Assembly: GCA_027489335.1 (NCBI GenBank)
Contig: JAIXZX010000012.1
Coordinates: 297,912 to 361,911, forward strand
Direction of reading: 5' to 3'
Source of the DNA: Caulobacteraceae bacterium
Lineage (GTDB): Bacteria > Pseudomonadota > Alphaproteobacteria > Caulobacterales > Caulobacteraceae
Length of the DNA: 64,000 nucleotides
This document shows positions 1-11,207 of the stretch, piece by piece. The notes below the pieces were generated by a model. The model was not told the origin of the DNA and did no database searches. It worked only from the letters and a program-made list of their open reading frames with translations. Position 1 is the stretch's first letter; each line of letters opens with the position of its first letter. The translations under genes were made by a program, and so were the position numbers.

Positions 1-1398
1 CTCCGACGCCCGCAGTCCGACCGTGAACTTGCAGATCATCAGGATGATGAAGGTGACGACGGCCGACCAGGCGATGGTGGCGATGATGCCATAGCCCTGG
101 GTGATCACGCTGGCGCCTTCGCCGAGGCCGTTGATGGCCGGGTCGGCCAGGGCGCCGGTGAGCAGGGCGCCGGCGATGCCCGCGATCCCGTGCACGCCGA
201 AGGCGTCGAGGCTGTCGTCGTACTTCAGCAGCTTCTTCAGCCACACCGCGCCCACATAGGCCGCCGCGCCGCCGACGATGCCGATGATCAGCGCGCCTTG
301 CGGGTTGACGAAGCCAGCGGCCGGGGTGACGGCCACGAGGCCGGCGATGGCGCCCGAGGCCAGACCCAGCATGCCGGGCTTCTTGCGCTCGACCCACTCG
401 ATGATCATCCAGGTCAGGGCCGCGCCAGCGGCGGCGACTTGGGTGTTCATCATGGCCGCGGCGGCGAGGCCGTCAGCAGCCCACTCCGAGCCGGCGTTGA
501 AGCCGAACCAGCCCACCCACAGAAGGCTCGCGCCGATCATGGTGTAGACGAGGTTGTTGGGGGCCATGTTGTCGACGCCGTAGCCCTTGCGCTTGCCCAG
601 AACGATGGCGCAGACCAGACCGGCGACGCCGGCGTTGATGTGCACCACGGTGCCGCCAGCGAAGTCGAGCACGCCCGCGCCGCCGAGGAAGCCGCCGCCC
701 CAGACCCAATGGCAGACCGGGGCGTAGACGAAGATCGACCACAGACCCATGAACAGCAGCATGGCCGAGAACTTCATCCGCTCGGCGAACGCGCCGGCGA
801 TCAGGGCCGGGGTGATGATGGCGAAGGTCAGCTGGAACATGATCCAGAGGAACTCCGGCAGGCCCGAGGTCAGGGCGTGGGCCGTCTCGACCGTCACGCC
901 GCCCAGGAACACGGCGTCGAAGCTGCCGATATAGGCGTTGAGACCTTCATCGGCGTTGGTGCCGAAGGCGAGGCTGTAGCCGACCGCCATCCAGAGGACC
1001 GTCACCAGGGCGGTGATGGCGAAGCTGGTCGCCACGGTGTTGATGACGTTCTTATGCCGCACCATGCCGCCATAGAAGAGGGCCAGGCCCGGAATGGTCA
1101 TCAGCAGGACCAGGCAGGTGGACACCAGAATCCAGCCCGTCGAGGCTTCGTTCAGTTCCAGGGGCACCTGGTGGGCGTAGAGGTTGGTCGGCGCGGCCTC
1201 CTCGGCGGCGGCCTCTTCAACCGGGGCCTCCTCGACCGGTGCGGCTTCCGCGACAGGCGCAGCCTCTTCGGCGGGAGCTTCGACGGCGGCCTCAGCCGGC
1301 GGCGGAGCCTCTTGCGCCCAGGCCGAGGCGACAGGCGCCCCGACAATTGCGGCGGCGAGCATCAGGCCCGCCAGCCCCTTGAATTTCAACGACATCAT
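1..1398 (-). CDS. amtB: Ammonium transporter AmtB (3' end beyond window)
   Basis: Amt/MEP-family channel that takes up ammonium across the inner membrane. The visible 466 residues start with a signal peptide ending near ASAWAQ, followed by an Ala/Glu/Pro-rich stretch (about residues 30-74) and then the Amt membrane core. Seen motifs include the two pore histidines in VVHINAG and GVHGIAG and the CHWVWGGG segment. The start is the double ATG at 1393-1398; the second ATG at 1395 is equally possible. It lies 34 bp downstream of glnK on the same strand, the classic glnK-amtB operon in which GlnK blocks the channel when nitrogen is sufficient. The C-terminus runs off the left edge. The low-complexity N-terminal extension is the only unusual part. 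Confidence 0.96.
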   Translation of the reverse strand, partial: MMSLKFKGLAGLMLAAAIVGAPVASAWAQEAPPPAEAAVEAPAEEAAPVAEAAPVEEAPVEEAAAEEAAPTNLYAHQVPLELNEASTGWILVSTCLVLLMTIPGLALFYGGMVRHKNVINTVATSFAITALVTVLWMAVGYSLAFGTNADEGLNAYIGSFDAVFLGGVTVETAHALTSGLPEFLWIMFQLTFAIITPALIAGAFAERMKFSAMLLFMGLWSIFVYAPVCHWVWGGGFLGGAGVLDFAGGTVVHINAGVAGLVCAIVLGKRKGYGVDNMAPNNLVYTMIGASLLWVGWFGFNAGSEWAADGLAAAAMMNTQVAAAGAALTWMIIEWVERKKPGMLGLASGAIAGLVAVTPAAGFVNPQGALIIGIVGGAAAYVGAVWLKKLLKYDDSLDAFGVHGIAGIAGALLTGALADPAINGLGEGASVITQGYGIIATIAWSAVVTFIILMICKFTVGLRASE

Positions 1399-1432
1399 TG
1401 TGGCTATCCCCTTGTCCCGTTCAGTTGCGCCC

Positions 1433-2150
<718 letters not shown>

Positions 2151-2975
2151 ATGCGTCTGACCCGCCTTATGTCCGCCACCGCCATCGCCGCCCTCGTGGC
2201 CGGCGCCGCTCACGCCCAGACCGCTGACCCTGCGCCTTCCACGCCGTCGGCCGGGGTCCCCGCCGCCCAGGCGGGCGCCGAGGCGCGCACGGGCGCACAG
2301 GTGTCGCCGGCTGGCGATATCGTCGAGACGGTTCAGGCGTCGGGCCAGTTCACGACCCTGATCAAGGCCCTTGAGGCGACCAACCTCGTGCAGCTGCTGA
2401 AGACGACCCCGAATCTCACGGTCTTCGCCCCGACCGACGCGGCGTTCTCCGCTCTGCCCGCCGGCGAACTCGACCGGCTGATGGCCGAGGAGAACAGGGC
2501 CGAACTGCAGAAGCTGCTCACCTATCACGTGGTCAACGCCCGGCTTGACGGCGCCAAGATCGACAACTCGCGGGGCCCGGTGCCCACCGTGGCCGGTGAC
2601 GCGATCCAGGTGGATGGCGTCGAGGAGACCTGGATGATCGGCGAGGCCCGCATCACCCAGGCTGACATCAACGCCGACAACGGCGTGATCCACGTGGTCG
2701 ACAAGGTGCTAATGCCAGGCGGCATGCCTGCAGCTGGCGCCTCGGCGGCGGCTGGCTCCGACGCTTCCGACGCCATGGCCGCTCCGGCTCAGGCTGAGTC
2801 GGGGGCGACGACCGAAGCGTCGCCAGAGATGGCCCCCACGGGCGCGGACAGCGACACCTCCGCCCGCGTGTCGGCCACCCAGATGCAACCCATTCCGGAC
2901 ACTCCGGAAAACCGCGCCGCCTATGGCGCGCCGCTTTCCAACGCCGGTAAACGCACCGACGCTGAAGGCAACTAA
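2151..2975 (+). CDS. Secreted fasciclin (FAS1) domain protein
   Basis: A 274-residue exported protein. It begins with a signal peptide (cleavage near AHA-QT), then one FAS1 domain (about residues 50-185) with typical blocks such as LTVFAPTDAAF and TYHVVNA. An Ala/Ser-rich linker follows, and a C-terminal motif of the form IPDTPENRAAYG..AGK. FAS1 domains mediate adhesion or binding to other proteins; the specific partner is unknown. The start at 2151 has GAGAGG six bases upstream; an in-frame ATG at 2145 abuts the same sequence, and a more upstream start at 2076 would hide the signal peptide. The downstream gene carries the same C-terminal motif, so the two are probably functionally linked. 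Confidence 0.88.
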   Translation: MRLTRLMSATAIAALVAGAAHAQTADPAPSTPSAGVPAAQAGAEARTGAQVSPAGDIVETVQASGQFTTLIKALEATNLVQLLKTTPNLTVFAPTDAAFSALPAGELDRLMAEENRAELQKLLTYHVVNARLDGAKIDNSRGPVPTVAGDAIQVDGVEETWMIGEARITQADINADNGVIHVVDKVLMPGGMPAAGASAAAGSDASDAMAAPAQAESGATTEASPEMAPTGADSDTSARVSATQMQPIPDTPENRAAYGAPLSNAGKRTDAEGN

Positions 2976-3032
2976 GCCGATGGCAGGGCGCTGGGGGGAC
3001 CTGCGGTACGACCAAACCCAAGGAAACCAGCA

Positions 3033-3551
3033 ATGAACCTCAAGCTTGTTCTTTCGACCTCGGCGGCCGCCCTTCTCATGGCGTCCGCCGCCCACGCCCA
3101 GACCGCCTCGGGCGGCATGACCAGCGATATGTCCGGTCAGGCTGCAGGCGCCGTCAGCGGCCCAGCCGATCATACCCGGTCCAGCACCGGCCTGCCGTCG
3201 GTCGACTCCACCCGTCCCACGGGCGCCGACGCCGGTCGCACCAACATGCCGGGGGGCCAGGTCACGGGCTCCACCGCCATGGAGGATGACGCAGTCAACG
3301 CGCAGGGCGCCATGCAAAGCAGCGCCTCCATGAACAGCGACATGTCGGCCGATACCGGCATGAGCGCGAGCGGACAGGGCCAGATGACTACCCAGGCCCA
3401 GTCGGCCGGCTCCATGGGGGCCATGGCCTCCAGCACGACCGGCGCCCAGGTGATGACCAACGGTCCGATCCCGGACACGGCGGAAAACCGGGCCAAGTAT
3501 GGCGAGCCCCAGTCGCGGGCTGGCAAGATGACTGAGCCCGCCGGCAACTGA
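3033..3551 (+). CDS. Secreted low-complexity protein sharing a C-terminal motif with its neighbour
   Basis: A 172-residue protein of unknown function. A signal peptide (residues 1-22, ending AAHA) is followed by a Met/Ser/Gly/Ala-rich region without recognisable fold. The C-terminus has the form PIPDT-ENRAKYG-P-S-AGK-T-GN, nearly the same as the end of the FAS1 protein 57 bp upstream. The start ATG at 3033 has AAGGAAACC just upstream. Together with the FAS1 gene it probably forms a two-gene unit closed by the terminator at 3577-3609. Confidence 0.8.
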   Translation: MNLKLVLSTSAAALLMASAAHAQTASGGMTSDMSGQAAGAVSGPADHTRSSTGLPSVDSTRPTGADAGRTNMPGGQVTGSTAMEDDAVNAQGAMQSSASMNSDMSADTGMSASGQGQMTTQAQSAGSMGAMASSTTGAQVMTNGPIPDTAENRAKYGEPQSRAGKMTEPAGN

Positions 3552-3576
3552 TCTTCGCCGCGCGCTTGATGCACAG

Positions 3577-3609
3577 GTCGGCGGGCCCTATGGTCCGCCG
3601 ACTTTTTTT
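3577..3609 (+). terminator. Rho-independent terminator
   Basis: An 11-bp stem (GTCGGCGGGCC with GGTCCGCCGAC, one G-T pair), loop CTAT, then a run of seven T. It ends the FAS1/secreted-protein unit 20 bp before glyQ. Confidence 0.9.
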
Positions 3610-3629
3610 GCGCCTGCAAATCAGCCCAG

Positions 3630-4532
3630 ATGTCCTCAGAAAAACCGCTCTCGTTTCAGGGCCTGATCCTGAAACTCCATGACTATTGGAGCCGCCAGGG
3701 TTGCGTGATCCTGCAGCCGCACGACGTCGAGGTGGGAGCGGGCACGCTTCACCCGGCCACGGTGCTGCGCGCGCTCGGCCCCAAGCCTTGGCGGGCGGCC
3801 TATGTGCAGCCCTCCCGCCGCCCGGCGGACGGCCGCTATGGGGAGAATCCCAACCGGCTGCAGCACTACTATCAGTATCAGGTGATCCTGAAGCCGAACC
3901 CGGACGACCTGCAGGATCTCTACCTGGGCAGCCTGGAGGCCATCGGCCTCGACACCCGCCTGCACGACATCCGTTTCGTCGAGGACGACTGGGAGAATCC
4001 CACCGTGGGCGCCTGGGGTCTGGGCTGGGAAGTCTGGTGCGATGGTATGGAGGTCACCCAGTACACCTACTTCCAGCAGGTGGGGGGCGTGGACGTCTGG
4101 CCGGTGGCCGGCGAGCTCACCTACGGGCTGGAGCGGCTGGCCATGTATCTGCAGGGCGTCGACCATTTCACCGATCTGGCCTTCAATGATCCGGACGGAC
4201 CTGCGCCCATGACCTATGGCGAGGTGTTCCTGGAGAATGAGCGCCAGCAGTCGACGGCCAATTTCGACGGCTATGACGTGGCCACCCTCAAGCGCCAGTT
4301 CGAGGACATGGAGATCCAGGTCCCGCGCCTGCTGGCGATGAAGGGGCCGCAGGGCCAGGCCATCGTCCTGCCGGCCTATGACCACGTGCTCAAGGCCAGC
4401 CACCTGTTCAACCTGATGGACGCCCGCGGCGCCATCGCGGTGGCCGAGCGCCAGAGTTATATCGGCCGCATCCGCGACCTGACCAAGATGTGCGCCGAGG
4501 CCTGGGTGGCCAATGAAGGGGGCAACGCCTAA
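3630..4532 (+). CDS. glyQ: Glycyl-tRNA synthetase alpha subunit
   Basis: A 300-residue alpha subunit of the bacterial (alpha2beta2) glycyl-tRNA synthetase, which forms Gly-AMP and charges tRNA-Gly in the cytoplasm. The N-terminal [15 protein letters not shown] and the class II core segments ([34 protein letters not shown]) are characteristic. Length is typical. The gene is followed after 3 bp by glyS, with which it must be co-translated in equal amounts. The start ATG at 3630 has no strong Shine-Dalgarno but matches the usual N-terminus of the family. Confidence 0.98.
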   Translation: MSSEKPLSFQGLILKLHDYWSRQGCVILQPHDVEVGAGTLHPATVLRALGPKPWRAAYVQPSRRPADGRYGENPNRLQHYYQYQVILKPNPDDLQDLYLGSLEAIGLDTRLHDIRFVEDDWENPTVGAWGLGWEVWCDGMEVTQYTYFQQVGGVDVWPVAGELTYGLERLAMYLQGVDHFTDLAFNDPDGPAPMTYGEVFLENERQQSTANFDGYDVATLKRQFEDMEIQVPRLLAMKGPQGQAIVLPAYDHVLKASHLFNLMDARGAIAVAERQSYIGRIRDLTKMCAEAWVANEGGNA

Positions 4533-4535
4533 GTC

Positions 4536-6536
4536 ATGCCCCAACTCCTTCTTGAACTCTTCTCCGAAGAGATTCCTGCGCGCATGCAGGTTCAGGCCGC
4601 CCGCGACCTGGAGCGGATGGCCCGCGAGCGCCTGGCCGAGCAGGGCTTCCTGCCCGAGGCCATGACCGCCTTTGCTGGCCCCCGTCGCCTGACCCTGGTG
4701 ATCGAGGGCCTGCCCGAAGCCCAGGCCGATCGCACCGAAGAGCGCAAAGGCCCCCGGGTCGGCTCGCCGGAAAAGGCCATGGAGGGCTTCCTGCGGTCCA
4801 CCGGCCTGACGATGGACCAGCTGGTCGAGCAGGACGGGGTCTGGTTCGCCAGGATCGAACGCAAGGGGCGGCCGACGCCGGAGATCGTCGCCGAGATGGT
4901 CGAGGCCATCGTGCGGAGCTTCCCCTGGCCCAAGTCCATGACCTGGGGGCGGGGGACCCTGCGCTGGGTCCGGCCGCTGAAGCGGATCGTCTGCCTGTTC
5001 GACGGGACGGTCGTGCCGGTCTCCATCGACGGGATCGAGAGCGGCGACGTCACCGAGGGCCATCGCTTCATGGGCAAGGCCCAGCCCTTTCGCGTGAAGG
5101 ACTTCGACACCTATCGCGACGGCCTGGCGGCCCACTTCGTGGTGCTGGATGTCGAAGAGCGCAAGGCGCGCATCCTCGACGCCGCCCGCACCCTCTGCTT
5201 CGCCCGCAATCTGGAGCTCGTGGAGGACGAGGGTCTGCTGAACGAAGTCGCGGGCCTCGCCGAATGGCCGACGCCCGTGCTCGGCGACATGGACCCGGAC
5301 TTCCTCGACCTGCCGCCGGAGGTGATCCGCACCTCCATGCGCACGCACCAGAAGTATTTCGCCGTGCGCGACCCGGCGACCGGAGGGCTCGCGCCCCACT
5401 TCATCACCGTGGCCAATATCCAGGCCGCCGATGGCGGCGCAGCCATCGCCGCGGGCAACGCCAAGGTGCTGTCGGCCCGCCTGTCGGACGCCCGCTTCTT
5501 CTGGGACGAGGACCGCAAGCTGCGGCTGGAAGACCGGCTGGAGAAGCTGGAGGGCGTCACCTTCCACGCCAAGCTGGGCACCATGTCCGACCGGGTGGCC
5601 CGCATCACCGACCTCGCCCGTAGCCTCGCCCCCCGGGTCGGCGCCGACCCCGACGCCGCGGCCCAGGCGGCCCGCCTGGCCAAGGCCGACCTGGTCACCG
5701 GCATGGTCGGGGAGTTTCCTGAGCTGCAGGGCCTGATGGGCGGCTACTACGCCCAGGCCGAGGGGCTGCCGGCCGATGTGGCCGCCGCAATTCGCGACCA
5801 CTACAAGCCGCAGGGCCCCAGCGACGCCGTGCCGGCCGGACCCGTGGGCGCCGCGCTCGCCCTGGCCGACAAGCTCGACAGCCTAACGGGCTTCTTCGGC
5901 ATCGACGAAAAGCCGACCGGCTCGCGCGATCCCTACGCGCTGCGGCGCTCAGCGCTGGGCGTCATCCGGATCGTGCTGGAAGGCGGCATCCGCCTGCCCT
6001 TGCGAGAGCTCGCTGGCGACGACCTGGTGGCCTTTTTCGCCGACCGCCTGAAGGTCCTGCTGCGTGACCAGGGCAAGCGGCATGATCTGGTGGACGCGGT
6101 CTTCGCCCTCGGCGACGACGACCTCGTGCGGATCGTCGCCCGGGTCGAGGCCCTGGACGGCTTCCTGACCACCGAGGATGGAACCAACCTGCTGGCCGGC
6201 TACAAGCGGGCGACCAATATCCTCAAGGCCGAGGAAAAGAAGGGCGCCATGCCTTCTGGCCCTGCGGTGGCCATGGCGGGTGCGCCCGCGGCGGAGCTTG
6301 CCCTGGTGCAGGCTCTGGCCGGGGTGGAGCCGCAGGTGGCCCAGGCCCTGGCGGCCGAGGACTTCGTGGCCGCCATGCAGGCCCTGTCTGGGCTGCGCGG
6401 TCCTGTGGACGCCTTTTTCGAGCAAGTGCTGGTGAATGCTGAAGACCCCGCAGAACGGGACAACCGCCTGCGGCTTCTGAGCCAGGTCCGCGACGCCATG
6501 GGGCGCGTGGCGGACTTCAGCCAAGTGACGGGATGA
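4536..6536 (+). CDS. glyS: Glycyl-tRNA synthetase beta subunit
   Basis: A 666-residue beta subunit that binds tRNA-Gly. The N-terminus [15 protein letters not shown], the central FITVANIQ and [17 protein letters not shown] motifs, an HD-like middle part and a C-terminal anticodon-binding-like region all fit GlyS. Length is slightly under the E. coli protein (689). It lies 3 bp after glyQ, and its stop overlaps the start of ppdK by 4 bp (ATGA), so all three are probably one transcript. Confidence 0.98.
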   Translation: MPQLLLELFSEEIPARMQVQAARDLERMARERLAEQGFLPEAMTAFAGPRRLTLVIEGLPEAQADRTEERKGPRVGSPEKAMEGFLRSTGLTMDQLVEQDGVWFARIERKGRPTPEIVAEMVEAIVRSFPWPKSMTWGRGTLRWVRPLKRIVCLFDGTVVPVSIDGIESGDVTEGHRFMGKAQPFRVKDFDTYRDGLAAHFVVLDVEERKARILDAARTLCFARNLELVEDEGLLNEVAGLAEWPTPVLGDMDPDFLDLPPEVIRTSMRTHQKYFAVRDPATGGLAPHFITVANIQAADGGAAIAAGNAKVLSARLSDARFFWDEDRKLRLEDRLEKLEGVTFHAKLGTMSDRVARITDLARSLAPRVGADPDAAAQAARLAKADLVTGMVGEFPELQGLMGGYYAQAEGLPADVAAAIRDHYKPQGPSDAVPAGPVGAALALADKLDSLTGFFGIDEKPTGSRDPYALRRSALGVIRIVLEGGIRLPLRELAGDDLVAFFADRLKVLLRDQGKRHDLVDAVFALGDDDLVRIVARVEALDGFLTTEDGTNLLAGYKRATNILKAEEKKGAMPSGPAVAMAGAPAAELALVQALAGVEPQVAQALAAEDFVAAMQALSGLRGPVDAFFEQVLVNAEDPAERDNRLRLLSQVRDAMGRVADFSQVTG

Positions 6537-9235
6537 GTGGGACGATGACGAGCCTGACCAAGACGCGCTGGGTCTACGCCTTCGGTGGCGGCGCGGCCGA
6601 CGGGGACTCCTCGATGAAGAACCTGCTGGGGGGCAAGGGCGCCAACCTGGCCGAGATGTCGTCCCTGGGCCTGCCGGTGCCGCCTGGCTTCACCATCACC
6701 ACCGAGTGCTGCACCCACTATTACGCCAATGAGCAGCGCTATCCCGACGAGATGAAGGCGCAGGTCACCGAGGCGCTGGGTCGGGTCGAGCAGCTGACCG
6801 GAAAGCGCTTCGGCGACGCCGCCAACCCCTTGCTGGTGTCCGTGCGCTCCGGCGCCCGGGCTTCGATGCCGGGCATGATGGACACGGTGCTGAACCTGGG
6901 CCTGAACGACCAGACCGTCGAGGGCCTGGCCAAGCTGTCGGGGGATCGCCGGTTCGCCTTCGATTCCTATCGCCGCTTCATCCAGATGTACTCGAACGTG
7001 GTCCTCGACCTGGATCACCACATGTTCGAGGAGATCCTCGACGAGCATAAGGAACGTCTCGACGTCACCGTCGACACCGCGCTCTCGGCCGAGGACTGGG
7101 AGAAGGTGGTCGCCGACTACAAGAAGGCCGTCGCCGCTGATCTCGGTTCGGAGTTCCCGCAGGATCCGCAGGAGCAGCTGTGGGGCGCGGTGGGCGCCGT
7201 CTTCGCCAGCTGGATGAACGACCGGGCCAAATTCTATCGCCGCATGCACGACATCCCCGAGAGCTGGGGCACGGCGGTGAACATCCAGTCGATGGTCTTC
7301 GGCAATATGGGCGAGACCTCGGCCACCGGCGTGGCCTTCACCCGCAACCCGTCCACCGGCGAAGCCCGTCTCTATGGGGAGTTCCTGATCAACGCCCAGG
7401 GCGAGGACGTGGTGGCCGGCATCCGCACGCCCCAGGCCCTGACCAAGATCGCCCGCGAGGAGATGGGGGACAAGCAGCCCTCCATGGAGGAAGCCCTCCC
7501 GGCGGTCTTCGAACAGTTCAAGGCCGCCGTCGAGCGGCTGGAGAGCCACTATCGCGACATGCAGGACATCGAGTTCACGGTCGAACAGGGCCGGCTCTAT
7601 ATGCTGCAGACGCGCAACGGCAAGCGCACCGCCAAGGCCGCCCTCAAGATCGCCGTCGATCTGGCCGCCCAAGGCGTGATCACCCAGGAAGAGGCGATCA
7701 TGCGGGTCGAGCCGGCCTCGCTGGACCAGCTGCTCCATCCCACCATCGATCCCGCCAGCGAGCGCGATGTGATCGCCCAGGGCCTCCCCGCCTCGCCCGG
7801 CGCGGCCACCGGCAAGATCGTCTTTGACGCCGACGAGGCCGAGCGCCTGGCCGCCATCCATGAGTCGGTGATCCTGGTCCGCGACGAGACCAGCCCCGAA
7901 GACATTCACGGCATGCATGCGGCCAAGGCCATCCTGACCGCCCGCGGCGGCATGACCAGCCACGCCGCGGTGGTCGCACGGGGCATGGGGCGCCCCTGCG
8001 TCTCTGGCGCCGGCGAGGTTCAGATCCATGCCAAGGCCGGCGAGTTCCGCGTCCGTGGCCGGACCTTCAAGGCCGGCGAGATCATCACCGTCGACGGCTC
8101 CACCGGCGAGGTGCTGGCCGGGGCGGTGAAGATGATCGAGCCCGAGCTCACCGGCGACTTCGCCACCTTGATGGTCTGGGCCGACGCCCTGCGCCGGCTG
8201 AAGGTCCGGGCCAACGCCGAGACCCCCCTGGACGCGCGCACCGCCCGCCAGTTCGGGGCCGAGGGCATTGGTCTGTGCCGCACCGAGCACATGTTCTTCG
8301 AGGAAGACCGCATCGCCGCCGTGCGCGAAATGATCCTGGCCTCGGACGAAAAGGGCCGCCGCACGGCCCTGGCCAAGATCCTGCCCATGCAGCGGGCCGA
8401 CTTCGTCGAGCTGTTCACCATCATGGAGGGGTTGCCGGTCACCATCCGCCTGCTGGACCCGCCCCTGCACGAGTTCCTGCCCCACACCGAGGAGGACCTG
8501 AAGGCCCTGGCCAACAGCGCGGGCCTTGAGCTGGCGGTGCTGGAGCGGCGGGTGAAGGAGTTGCACGAGACCAATCCGATGCTCGGCCACCGCGGCTGCC
8601 GCCTCGGCGTCTCCTATCCTGAAATCTATGAGATGCAGGTCCGGGCCATCTTCGAGGCCGCTTGCGAGATCGCCGAGAGCGGCAAGACCCCGCCGTGCCC
8701 GGAGATCATGCACCCCTTGGTGGCCAAGGGCGAAGAGATGAAGTTCCTGCGCCAGCTCACCGACCGGGTGGCCAAGCAGGTGCTGGCTGAGCGCAAGCTG
8801 GACTTCCCCTATCTGGTGGGCACGATGGTCGAGCTGCCCCGGGCGGCCATCCGCGCTGCCGACCTTGCGGAGAACGCAGAGTTCTTCTCCTTCGGCACCA
8901 ACGACCTGACCCAGACCACCTTCGGCATCAGCCGCGACGACTCTGGGCGCTTCCTGGCGGCCTATATGGACAAGGGCATCTTCGAAAAGGACCCCTTTGT
9001 CAGCCTCGACCAGGAAGGCGTCGGCGACCTGATCCGCATCGCCACCGAACGCGGACGCGCCCAGCGGCCGGAGATCAAGCTCGGCATCTGTGGCGAACAT
9101 GGGGGCGACCCGGCCTCCATCGACTTCTGCGAGCGGGTCGGCCTCGACTATGTGAGCTGCTCGCCCTACCGGGTGCCGATCGCCCGCCTGGCCGCGGCCC
9201 AGTCGGCCATCGGCGAGCGCGAGAAGGATCGGTAG
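6533..9235 (+). CDS. ppdK: Pyruvate, phosphate dikinase
   Basis: A 900-residue PPDK that interconverts pyruvate + ATP + Pi and PEP + AMP + PPi. Domain order is the N-terminal nucleotide-binding domain (about 1-390), the swivelling phosphohistidine domain with [13 protein letters not shown] (His at about 477), and the C-terminal PEP/pyruvate domain ending with [10 protein letters not shown] (catalytic Cys at about 853). All key residues are intact and the length is usual. The start ATG at 6533 overlaps the glyS stop; a second ATG at 6545 is possible. It is co-transcribed with glyQS and followed by a strong terminator. The metabolic role (gluconeogenic or PPi-linked) cannot be read from sequence. 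Confidence 0.97.
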   Translation: MSGTMTSLTKTRWVYAFGGGAADGDSSMKNLLGGKGANLAEMSSLGLPVPPGFTITTECCTHYYANEQRYPDEMKAQVTEALGRVEQLTGKRFGDAANPLLVSVRSGARASMPGMMDTVLNLGLNDQTVEGLAKLSGDRRFAFDSYRRFIQMYSNVVLDLDHHMFEEILDEHKERLDVTVDTALSAEDWEKVVADYKKAVAADLGSEFPQDPQEQLWGAVGAVFASWMNDRAKFYRRMHDIPESWGTAVNIQSMVFGNMGETSATGVAFTRNPSTGEARLYGEFLINAQGEDVVAGIRTPQALTKIAREEMGDKQPSMEEALPAVFEQFKAAVERLESHYRDMQDIEFTVEQGRLYMLQTRNGKRTAKAALKIAVDLAAQGVITQEEAIMRVEPASLDQLLHPTIDPASERDVIAQGLPASPGAATGKIVFDADEAERLAAIHESVILVRDETSPEDIHGMHAAKAILTARGGMTSHAAVVARGMGRPCVSGAGEVQIHAKAGEFRVRGRTFKAGEIITVDGSTGEVLAGAVKMIEPELTGDFATLMVWADALRRLKVRANAETPLDARTARQFGAEGIGLCRTEHMFFEEDRIAAVREMILASDEKGRRTALAKILPMQRADFVELFTIMEGLPVTIRLLDPPLHEFLPHTEEDLKALANSAGLELAVLERRVKELHETNPMLGHRGCRLGVSYPEIYEMQVRAIFEAACEIAESGKTPPCPEIMHPLVAKGEEMKFLRQLTDRVAKQVLAERKLDFPYLVGTMVELPRAAIRAADLAENAEFFSFGTNDLTQTTFGISRDDSGRFLAAYMDKGIFEKDPFVSLDQEGVGDLIRIATERGRAQRPEIKLGICGEHGGDPASIDFCERVGLDYVSCSPYRVPIARLAAAQSAIGEREKDR

Positions 9236-9241
9236 AATGAC

Positions 9242-9276
9242 AAAGGCCCCGCCGGATCAACCGGCGGGGCCTTTTC
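9242..9276 (+). terminator. Rho-independent terminator, probably bidirectional
   Basis: A 14-bp perfect stem (AAAGGCCCCGCCGG with CCGGCGGGGCCTTT), loop ATCAA, and a T-run. It ends glyQ-glyS-ppdK and, read on the other strand with its A-run, can also end the convergent KAS III gene. Confidence 0.93.
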
Positions 9277-9298
9277 TCTTCAGGGCCGCTGATCTGGC

Positions 9299-10420
9299 TC
9301 AGCGCTTGCGGACGAACACCGTGCCGGCCGAATAGCCGGCCCCGAACGAGCAGATCAGACCCAGTTCGCCGGCCGCGAATCCGTCATTGGCCTTGTGGAA
9401 GGCGATGATCGAGCCGGCCGAGGAGGTGTTGGCGTACTCATCCAGGATGATCACGTTCTCCTCCGGCGAGGGATCGCGGCCCAGCACCTTGCGGCCGATC
9501 ATGTCGTTCATGTTGATATTGGCCTGATGCAGCCACATGCGCTTCAGCGCTGTGGGGTCGAGGCCCAGGTCGCCGGCGTGGTCGACGATCATTTCCGAGA
9601 CCATGGGCACCACCTCGCGGAAGACCTTGCGGCCCTCCTGAACGAAGAGCTTGTCCTTGGCGCCGACGCCTTCAGGGGCGGCCCGGTTCAGGAAGCCGAA
9701 ATTGTTGCGGATGTTGTTGGAGAAGACCGTCTTTAGCCGCGTGCCGATGATGTCCCAGCCCTGGCCCGGCGTCGCGTCGTCGGCGGCCTCGACGATCACG
9801 GCGGTGGCCACATCACCGAAGATGAAGTGGCTGTCGCGGTCGCAGAAGTTCAGGTGGCCCGAGGTGATCTCGGGATTGACCATCAGCACCGCCTTGGCCG
9901 ACCCCGTGGCGATATAGTCCGCCGCGGTCTTGATGCCGAAGGTGGCCGAGGAGCAGGCGACATTCATGTCGAAGGCGAAGCCGTCGATGCCGAGCGCCTG
10001 CTGCACTTCGATGGCCATGGCCGGATAAGCCCGCTGCATGTTCGACGCCGCGCAGATCACCGCGCCGATCTCGCTGACCGGCTTGCCCCAGGCCTCGATG
10101 GCCTGGCGGGCGGCGGCCACGGCGATCTCGGCCAGGACCGAGATCTCCTCGTTGGACCGCTCAGGGATCACCGGACGCATGACGTCGGGATCGATCAGGC
10201 CGGATTTGTCGATCACATAGCGCGACTTGATGCCCGACGCCTTTTCGATGAAGGGCTCCGAAGAGGGGGTCAGGGCCTCGACCTCGCCCGCGGCGATCGC
10301 ATCGGCGTGGCGGGCGTTGAAACGCTCCACATAGGCGTTGAACGTGGCCACCAGCTCCGCATTGGTCAGCGTGTGGGGCGGGGTGTAGAGGCCGGTGGCG
10401 GCGATGACGGCGTGACGCAA
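9299..10420 (-). CDS. Beta-ketoacyl-ACP synthase III, PA3286-type
   Basis: A 373-residue thiolase-fold KAS III. The catalytic triad is visible: Cys at about 156 (NVACSSATFG), His at about 298 (LHQANIN) and Asn at about 331 (EYANTSSA). It resembles, from memory, Pseudomonas PA3286, which condenses malonyl-ACP with medium-chain acyl-CoA coming from beta-oxidation, rather than classic FabH priming with acetyl-CoA. I chose the TTG at 10418-10420 as start because GGAGAAG lies five bases upstream and the protein then begins in the usual place. An ATG 19 codons further up (10477) would add an unlikely tail. It is convergent with ppdK and shares its terminator. Confidence 0.88.
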   Translation of the reverse strand: MRHAVIAATGLYTPPHTLTNAELVATFNAYVERFNARHADAIAAGEVEALTPSSEPFIEKASGIKSRYVIDKSGLIDPDVMRPVIPERSNEEISVLAEIAVAAARQAIEAWGKPVSEIGAVICAASNMQRAYPAMAIEVQQALGIDGFAFDMNVACSSATFGIKTAADYIATGSAKAVLMVNPEITSGHLNFCDRDSHFIFGDVATAVIVEAADDATPGQGWDIIGTRLKTVFSNNIRNNFGFLNRAAPEGVGAKDKLFVQEGRKVFREVVPMVSEMIVDHAGDLGLDPTALKRMWLHQANINMNDMIGRKVLGRDPSPEENVIILDEYANTSSAGSIIAFHKANDGFAAGELGLICSFGAGYSAGTVFVRKR

Positions 10421-10626
10421 GTTCGCTTCTCCGATGGCAGCCTCTTCCGGGCTTGCGGCCCTTAGATAGCACAGCATCGGAAAATTGCAGGGGAGGGGTG
10501 ATGTGGCGGAATTATCACACGCTGTGGCCGCCCTGCAATTGTCTGCCTGCGGACAAGAAGCCGCCCTGATTGGGGGCGATTGAGGCCCGGTTCGAGGACA
10601 CAGATCCTCAAGTCGGAGTACCTGTT

Positions 10627-11175
10627 ATGAAGTCTCTCATCACCGCCGCCGCTGCTGTCGCCGTGCTGGCCGCTGTCCCCGCCGCCGTTCAGGCTCAGTC
10701 CATGTCGGCCCCGGAAGTCTACGGCTCGGTGGGTTTTGCCCATGCCGACGCCGGCGATTTCGACCTGGGCGCCATCCAGGGCCGCGTGGGCGCCAAGCTC
10801 ACCCCCTATTTCGGCGTTGAAGGCGAACTCGCCCTCGGCGTGAAGGACGACACCTATCGTCCGCCGGTCAGCATCGGGGCCTCGCCGGTCGACGTGGAGC
10901 TCAACCACAGCGCGGCCATCTATGGCGTCGGCTTCTTGCCCATCAACCCGAGCGCCGACCTGTTCGCGCGAGTGGGCTACGGCACCACGGAAGTCGAAGC
11001 CTCCGCCGCGGGCATCAGCGCCAAGGCCGATGGCGAAAGCTGGAACTATGGCGTCGGCGGCCGCTACTTCATCGACGCCAACAACGGCTTCCGGGCGGAC
11101 TACACCCGCCAGGAGTTCCAGGACGACGGTGGTTCGGCCGACGTCTGGGCCGTGGGCTACGTCCGGAAGTTCTAA
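10627..11175 (+). CDS. Outer-membrane beta-barrel (porin-family) protein
   Basis: A 182-residue protein with a signal peptide (residues 1-22, ending VQAQ), then alternating short beta strands typical of an 8-stranded OmpA/OmpX-like barrel (for example YGSVGFAHADA, YFGVEGELALGV, WNYGVGGRYFID) and a C-terminal aromatic residue (VGYVRKF) as expected for BAM recognition. It has no peptidoglycan-binding OmpA domain. The start ATG at 10627 gives the signal peptide. A terminator follows at 11208. Specific function unknown. Confidence 0.85.
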   Translation: MKSLITAAAAVAVLAAVPAAVQAQSMSAPEVYGSVGFAHADAGDFDLGAIQGRVGAKLTPYFGVEGELALGVKDDTYRPPVSIGASPVDVELNHSAAIYGVGFLPINPSADLFARVGYGTTEVEASAAGISAKADGESWNYGVGGRYFIDANNGFRADYTRQEFQDDGGSADVWAVGYVRKF

Positions 11176-11207
11176 GCTTCCGCGATCCATCTGACGGATC
11201 TGATGCG

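Noticed and set aside
3636..5801. A 721-codon open frame antisense to glyQ/glyS
   Set aside because: Shadow of two well-conserved genes, with no recognisable domain.
6200..9100. A 966-codon open frame antisense to ppdK and glyS
   Set aside because: Composition is His/Gly/Asp/Leu-rich, typical of the reverse complement of high-GC codons; the opposite strand codes for the complete PPDK.
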